The translations under genes were made by a program, and so were the position numbers. A stretch of 8,914 nucleotides of DNA from Benthicola sp039584685 (GTDB taxonomy: Bacteria > Gemmatimonadota > Gemmatimonadetes > Palauibacterales > Palauibacteraceae), in NCBI GenBank assembly GCA_039584685.1, contig JBDGXI010000144.1:1-8914 (forward strand). Reading direction: 5' to 3'. This document shows positions 6,015-8,914 of this stretch, piece by piece. The first letter of the stretch is position 1. Each line of letters starts with the position of its first letter. Under the pieces are notes generated by a model, which ran no database searches, was not told the origin of the DNA, and saw only the letters and a program-made list of their open reading frames with translations.

Positions 6015-8012
6015 CTACTCGAACGCCACGATCTTCCCGGCGAACGCCGACGCCAGCACCGTGTACGGGCTCGCCAGGTACACCTGCCCCGGCCCGCTCC
6101 GTCCCGGGAAGTTCCGGTTGATCGAGCTCACGGTCACGGTGTCGGTGTCGAAGCTCACCCCGGGGCCGGCGTTGATGCAGGCGCCGCAGCCCGGCGGGAG
6201 CACTTCGATGCCCGCCTCCACGAACAGGTCGTGGTACCCCTGCTCGTGCGCGAACGTCTCGACCTCCAGCGAACCGTACTGGAGCCAGGCCTGTAGCGAG
6301 TCGGGCACCCGACGTCCCTCGGCCAGCGCCTGCCGAACCACCTCCGCCGCCATCTCGATGTCGTGCCACTTGGCGCCCGTGCACGAGCCGGCGTATACGA
6401 TGTCCACCGCGACCTCGCCGTCCAGCTCGTCGATCGGGATGCCGTTCCCCGGATCGCCGGGGATCGCGACCATCGGCCGGAGCTCGGAAGCGTCGATGGT
6501 CATCGTCCACTCGTACTCCGCGCCCTCGTCGCTGTACATGCCGCTCGTCAGGGCCTCGGCCTCGAGGCGCGGCATGCCGCGGTGCGATACCAGCCACTCG
6601 ATCGTCGTCTCGTCCGGCGCGACGATTCCCGTGAAGCCGCCCACTTCCGCGGCCATGTTCGTGAGGGTCGCGCGCTCGTCGATGCTCAGCGCACGCACGG
6701 CCTCGCCCGTGTACTCGAGGATCTTCCCGATCGCGTCCCCGCCGCGGACGTACGGATGCCGCAGCACTTCGATCATCATGTCCTTGGCCGTGACGTTGTC
6801 CGGTTTCCGGCCCGTGATCTCGATGCGCACCGAGGCGGGAACGCGGAGCCGCACGTCGCGGGTGGCCCACGAGTTCACCAGCGCCGTGGTGCCGACGCCG
6901 AACGCCACGCAGCCCAGGGCCCCCGAATGCGGCGTGTGCGAGTCACTGCCCACCACGACCTGGCCCGGAAGGGCGTAGTCCCCCAGTACCTTCACGTGGC
7001 AGATGGCCTCCGATCCGATCCGGTCCGGTAGCTCGCCGTGCAGCCGGATCCCCTGCTGGCCCGCGAACTCGCGTTGCCGCTCGTGCAGCCCGTGCGCCGC
7101 GTCCAGGAGCCCCGCCGCTTTCTTCTCGTCGCTGATGACCTGGTCCAGAAAGGCCAGGTGATCGCGGAAGAAGTAGATGCTCTCGGGCTCGTTGAGCCCC
7201 GCACCCTGGCCCGCGAACGCCTCCCAGAAAGTCGAGGCCATGGGCGTCACGTATTCGTGGCTGAACCGGATGTCGGTGCGCACGAAGCCGGCGTCGCCGG
7301 GGGCCACGGCGTCCACTCCGACTTCGTCCGCCGCCAGGTCCGCCACCCAGTGACGGGCGAGGATCTTCTCGGACACCGTCATCGGGCGGTCCGCGTCCGT
7401 GACCACGGCCGGTACCTGCACCAGTCCCTTCAGTCGAGCCACGGCGTAGTCCAGCAGGCCGCCGTACTCGATGATGTCCCGCTGGATCTGGCCGGCCTCG
7501 CCGATGAACGCTTCGAGCGGGATCTCCTCGCCGCTTCGGATCCGATCGATCAGCGAGAAATCGGTCGAGGTGAGCATGCCCAGGTTCTCGCAGTTCTCCC
7601 GGTATATGCGCTCGATGTTCTCGGCGATCACGACCCGGATCCCGGCCGCCCGTTCGGCGTATGGCGCGGCCTCGCGGCTCGACCCCTTGCCGCGGCGCTT
7701 GCCCGAGACGGCCGCCACGAAGCCGCCGTCGATCACATCCCCTTTGCCGACCGGATGCTCGCCCTCGCACAGGAGGCCGACGTACGGATACTGTCCGAGC
7801 ATCTCGTCGTAGTAGTAGCACACCCACCCGGGCGTGATCTCGTCGGTGCTGATGTCGTTGCGAAGCGGAATCGAAGGGTCCCAGTCCAGGTCCTCACCGG
7901 CCAGCTGCCGGCGGATCAGTTCCGGGTCCTCGGTCAGGAAGAGAACCCTGCCCTGCAGGCGAACCGTGGCGGGTCGCTTGCTCACTTCGCGCGCCAGGAG
8001 TCTGTCGAGCAT
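6015..8012 (-). CDS. Aconitase-superfamily hydro-lyase, fused swivel (LeuD-like) then LeuC-like chain
   Basis: A 665-residue cytoplasmic [4Fe-4S] dehydratase that should isomerise a hydroxy-di/tricarboxylic acid by dehydration and rehydration. Residues about 16-170 resemble the LeuD/aconitase swivel domain: NDISTDEITP (52-61), KGSSREAAPYAE (109-120, with the SSRE substrate loop), then GIRVVIAENIERIYREN. Residues about 210-665 resemble LeuC: MTVSEKILARH (211-221), GSDSHTPHSGALG (355-367), GSCTG with C544, GCGAC with C609 and C612, and NRNFPGR (632-638). C544, C609 and C612 are the expected cluster ligands. The domain order swivel-then-catalytic is the reverse of AcnA and like AcnB without its N-terminal HEAT-like domain. 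At about 665 residues it is shorter than AcnA or AcnB (about 860-900) and close to LeuC plus LeuD. The substrate (citrate, isopropylmalate, homocitrate or methylcitrate) cannot be decided. The ATG at 8012 is chosen; in-frame GTGs at 8021 and 8018 are alternatives and no strong ribosome site separates them. Confidence 0.9.
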   Translation of the reverse strand: MLDRLLAREVSKRPATVRLQGRVLFLTEDPELIRRQLAGEDLDWDPSIPLRNDISTDEITPGWVCYYYDEMLGQYPYVGLLCEGEHPVGKGDVIDGGFVAAVSGKRRGKGSSREAAPYAERAAGIRVVIAENIERIYRENCENLGMLTSTDFSLIDRIRSGEEIPLEAFIGEAGQIQRDIIEYGGLLDYAVARLKGLVQVPAVVTDADRPMTVSEKILARHWVADLAADEVGVDAVAPGDAGFVRTDIRFSHEYVTPMASTFWEAFAGQGAGLNEPESIYFFRDHLAFLDQVISDEKKAAGLLDAAHGLHERQREFAGQQGIRLHGELPDRIGSEAICHVKVLGDYALPGQVVVGSDSHTPHSGALGCVAFGVGTTALVNSWATRDVRLRVPASVRIEITGRKPDNVTAKDMMIEVLRHPYVRGGDAIGKILEYTGEAVRALSIDERATLTNMAAEVGGFTGIVAPDETTIEWLVSHRGMPRLEAEALTSGMYSDEGAEYEWTMTIDASELRPMVAIPGDPGNGIPIDELDGEVAVDIVYAGSCTGAKWHDIEMAAEVVRQALAEGRRVPDSLQAWLQYGSLEVETFAHEQGYHDLFVEAGIEVLPPGCGACINAGPGVSFDTDTVTVSSINRNFPGRSGPGQVYLASPYTVLASAFAGKIVAFE

Positions 8013-8173
8013 CTGCACCACCGTTGTAGGGAACGTTTCTTCCGTCTCCGGGCTCCGCGCGGCTTTTCGGCGGCACGCCCGGTATCGGGGGCCGTCAATC
8101 TATTCGAGCCGTCCATTTCGGGCGACCCTGAAGCCGCTTGGAGTCCCGGATCGCCGGCGCCTGCCTGTTCCAT

Positions 8174-8179
8174 TATACT
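8174..8179 (+). promoter_or_regulatory. Possible -10 element for the lipoprotein gene
   Basis: TATACT lies 63 nt before the lipoprotein start in the 230-nt gap between it and the divergent hydratase. No convincing -35 hexamer is seen 16-18 nt upstream, so support is weak. The rest of the gap shows no gene, only a small CCCG/CGGG hairpin around 8078-8090. Confidence 0.25.
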
Positions 8180-8230
8180 CAAGGTCCCTCGCGACCCCCG
8201 CTGAGGTGGGGCCAGAGGCTTACAATATCC

Positions 8231-8236
8231 AAGAGG
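8231..8236 (+). promoter_or_regulatory. Ribosome binding site of the lipoprotein
   Basis: AAGAGG lies 6 nt before the ATG at 8243 and fixes that start. The same frame is open further upstream from 8138, but that extension would bury the signal peptide and lacks a ribosome site. Confidence 0.6.
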
Positions 8237-8242
8237 TTTGAC

Positions 8243-8845
8243 ATGGGTTCCGTTCTCTTTCGATTCACGCTCGTGGCCGTCGTCGTGGTCGCGGCGGGCT
8301 GCAACAAGGTCAGTCAGGACCAGTTCGACCAGTCGATGGCGCAGATGCAGGCGCAGCTGGACGAGCAGGGCACGGGCATCGAGGCCAACGCCGCCGGTAT
8401 CAGTGCGATGCAGGCCGAGCTGGACGCGATGCAGGCCGAGCTCGAGGAATTGGCCGACGAGTATCACGCGATGGTCGAGCGGTACGAGGATCACATCCTG
8501 TTCGCCTCGCCCATCAACTTCGAGTTCGACTCGTATGAAGTGCGGGACGGGGACTACATGTTCCTCGACCGGTTCGCCAAGGTCGTGAGCCACCACTACG
8601 AGAACTCAGTGGTGACCGTCCAGGGCTTCACCGACCCGGCCGGTCCCGCCGACTACAACGAGATGCTGTCCCAGAAGCGGGCCGAGAACGTCGCCTCGTA
8701 TCTGGCCGAGCGCGGCCTCGATGCCAGCCGCGTGCGGGCGGTGGGCTTCGGTGAGGCCCAGCAGGTCGCCCCCGGCGAGTGGGGCGATGCCGAAGGCGGC
8801 ATGAAGAACCGGCGCGTCACGTTCGTGATCGAGTCTGCCGGATAG
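8243..8845 (+). CDS. OmpA/Pal-like peptidoglycan-binding lipoprotein
   Basis: A 200-residue lipoprotein. Residues 1-19 are a short hydrophobic signal ending in the lipobox VAAGC, with the lipidated cysteine at 20. Residues about 30-85 are a coiled coil built on heptads MQAQLDE, MQAELDA and MQAELEE. Residues about 90-198 are an OmpA C-terminal domain: INFEFDSYEV, then GFTDPAGPADYNEMLSQKRA, then VGFGE and MKNRRVTFVIES. D131 and R146 are 15 residues apart, the spacing of the Asp/Arg pair that holds diaminopimelate in OmpA-family domains. The likely role is anchoring the outer membrane to peptidoglycan from the periplasmic face. The coiled coil could set spacing or trimerise, as in Lpp and YbgF-like proteins. 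The name Pal is not justified without Tol neighbours, which are absent here. It is divergent from the hydratase and followed by a strong hairpin, so it is probably transcribed alone. Confidence 0.93.
   Translation: MGSVLFRFTLVAVVVVAAGCNKVSQDQFDQSMAQMQAQLDEQGTGIEANAAGISAMQAELDAMQAELEELADEYHAMVERYEDHILFASPINFEFDSYEVRDGDYMFLDRFAKVVSHHYENSVVTVQGFTDPAGPADYNEMLSQKRAENVASYLAERGLDASRVRAVGFGEAQQVAPGEWGDAEGGMKNRRVTFVIESAG
8405..8442 (+). repeat. 21-nt coding tandem repeat in the lipoprotein coiled coil
   Basis: A 17-nt block GCGATGCAGGCCGAGCT occurs at 8405-8421 and again at 8426-8442, with a 21-nt period that equals one heptad (MQAELDA then MQAELEE). A related unit (MQAQLDE) starts at 8345. The near-identity at DNA level suggests recent heptad duplication. 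Confidence 0.7.
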
Positions 8846-8863
8846 CCCTCGCAGTACTGGCGC

Positions 8864-8894
8864 ACCGCGGGGCGGAACCTCCCGCCCCCGCGGT
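8864..8894 (+). terminator. GC-rich hairpin after the lipoprotein gene
   Basis: The left arm ACCGCGGGGCGG (8864-8875) pairs with CCGCCCCCGCGGT (8882-8894), giving 12 base pairs, one bulged C and a 6-nt loop. It begins 19 nt after the lipoprotein stop. No T-run follows, so it may be a non-canonical terminator of a GC-rich genome or a 3'-end stabiliser. Confidence 0.55.
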
Positions 8895-8914
8895 CGCCGC
8901 CGCGGAGGATCGCC

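Noticed and set aside
5827..6978. 383-codon open frame on the plus strand opposite the hydratase
   Set aside because: It runs antisense to a frame with clear aconitase-family motifs, is Ser/Arg/Pro-rich with no recognisable domain, and lacks a ribosome site. It is a by-product of GC-rich codon use.
8070..8098. TTGACG on the minus strand as a -35 box for the hydratase
   Set aside because: At the proper spacing the -10 position reads TGCCGC, which is not credible.
7038..8204. 388-codon open frame on the plus strand, also opposite the hydratase
   Set aside because: It is His/Arg/Val-rich low-information sequence with no motif. The opposite strand carries the conserved SSRE and DSHT motifs.

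Overview
The window is GC-rich, densely coded Gram-negative DNA. The TonB-dependent receptor with an N-terminal carboxypeptidase-regulatory-like domain, its paired large secreted protein and the OmpA-type lipoprotein fit a didermal bacterium of the Gemmatimonadota type. That placement is inferred from gene style only. No mobile element, CRISPR array, tRNA or rRNA was seen.

Layout. (1) Positions 1-2366, minus strand: one uninterrupted reading frame of 788 codons that runs off the left edge with no stop. It encodes a large exported protein with a split fibronectin-III-like region near the visible C-terminal end. (2) Positions 2391-5782, minus strand: a TonB-dependent outer-membrane receptor of about 1131 residues, split into two frames by an apparent one-base loss near 5201-5206. 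Its stop lies 24 nt before the start of the exported protein, so the two look like one operon (receptor first, partner second). A possible promoter lies at 5930-5958. (3) Positions 6015-8012, minus strand: an aconitase-superfamily hydro-lyase in which a LeuD-like swivel domain precedes a LeuC-like catalytic domain in a single chain. All three Fe-S cysteine ligands are present. (4) Positions 8243-8845, plus strand, divergent from the hydratase: a small OmpA/Pal-like lipoprotein with a heptad coiled coil, followed by a strong GC hairpin.

Working together: the receptor and exported protein probably act together at the outer membrane, in uptake or display of an unknown ligand. The lipoprotein probably tethers the outer membrane to peptidoglycan. 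The hydratase is a cytoplasmic metabolic enzyme with no evident link to its neighbours. I see no clear-cut new defence or mobile system. The least described elements are the exported partner protein and the swivel-first hydratase. No stretch longer than about 300 bases lacks a gene; the two intergenic gaps (5783-6014 and 8022-8242) are described below.
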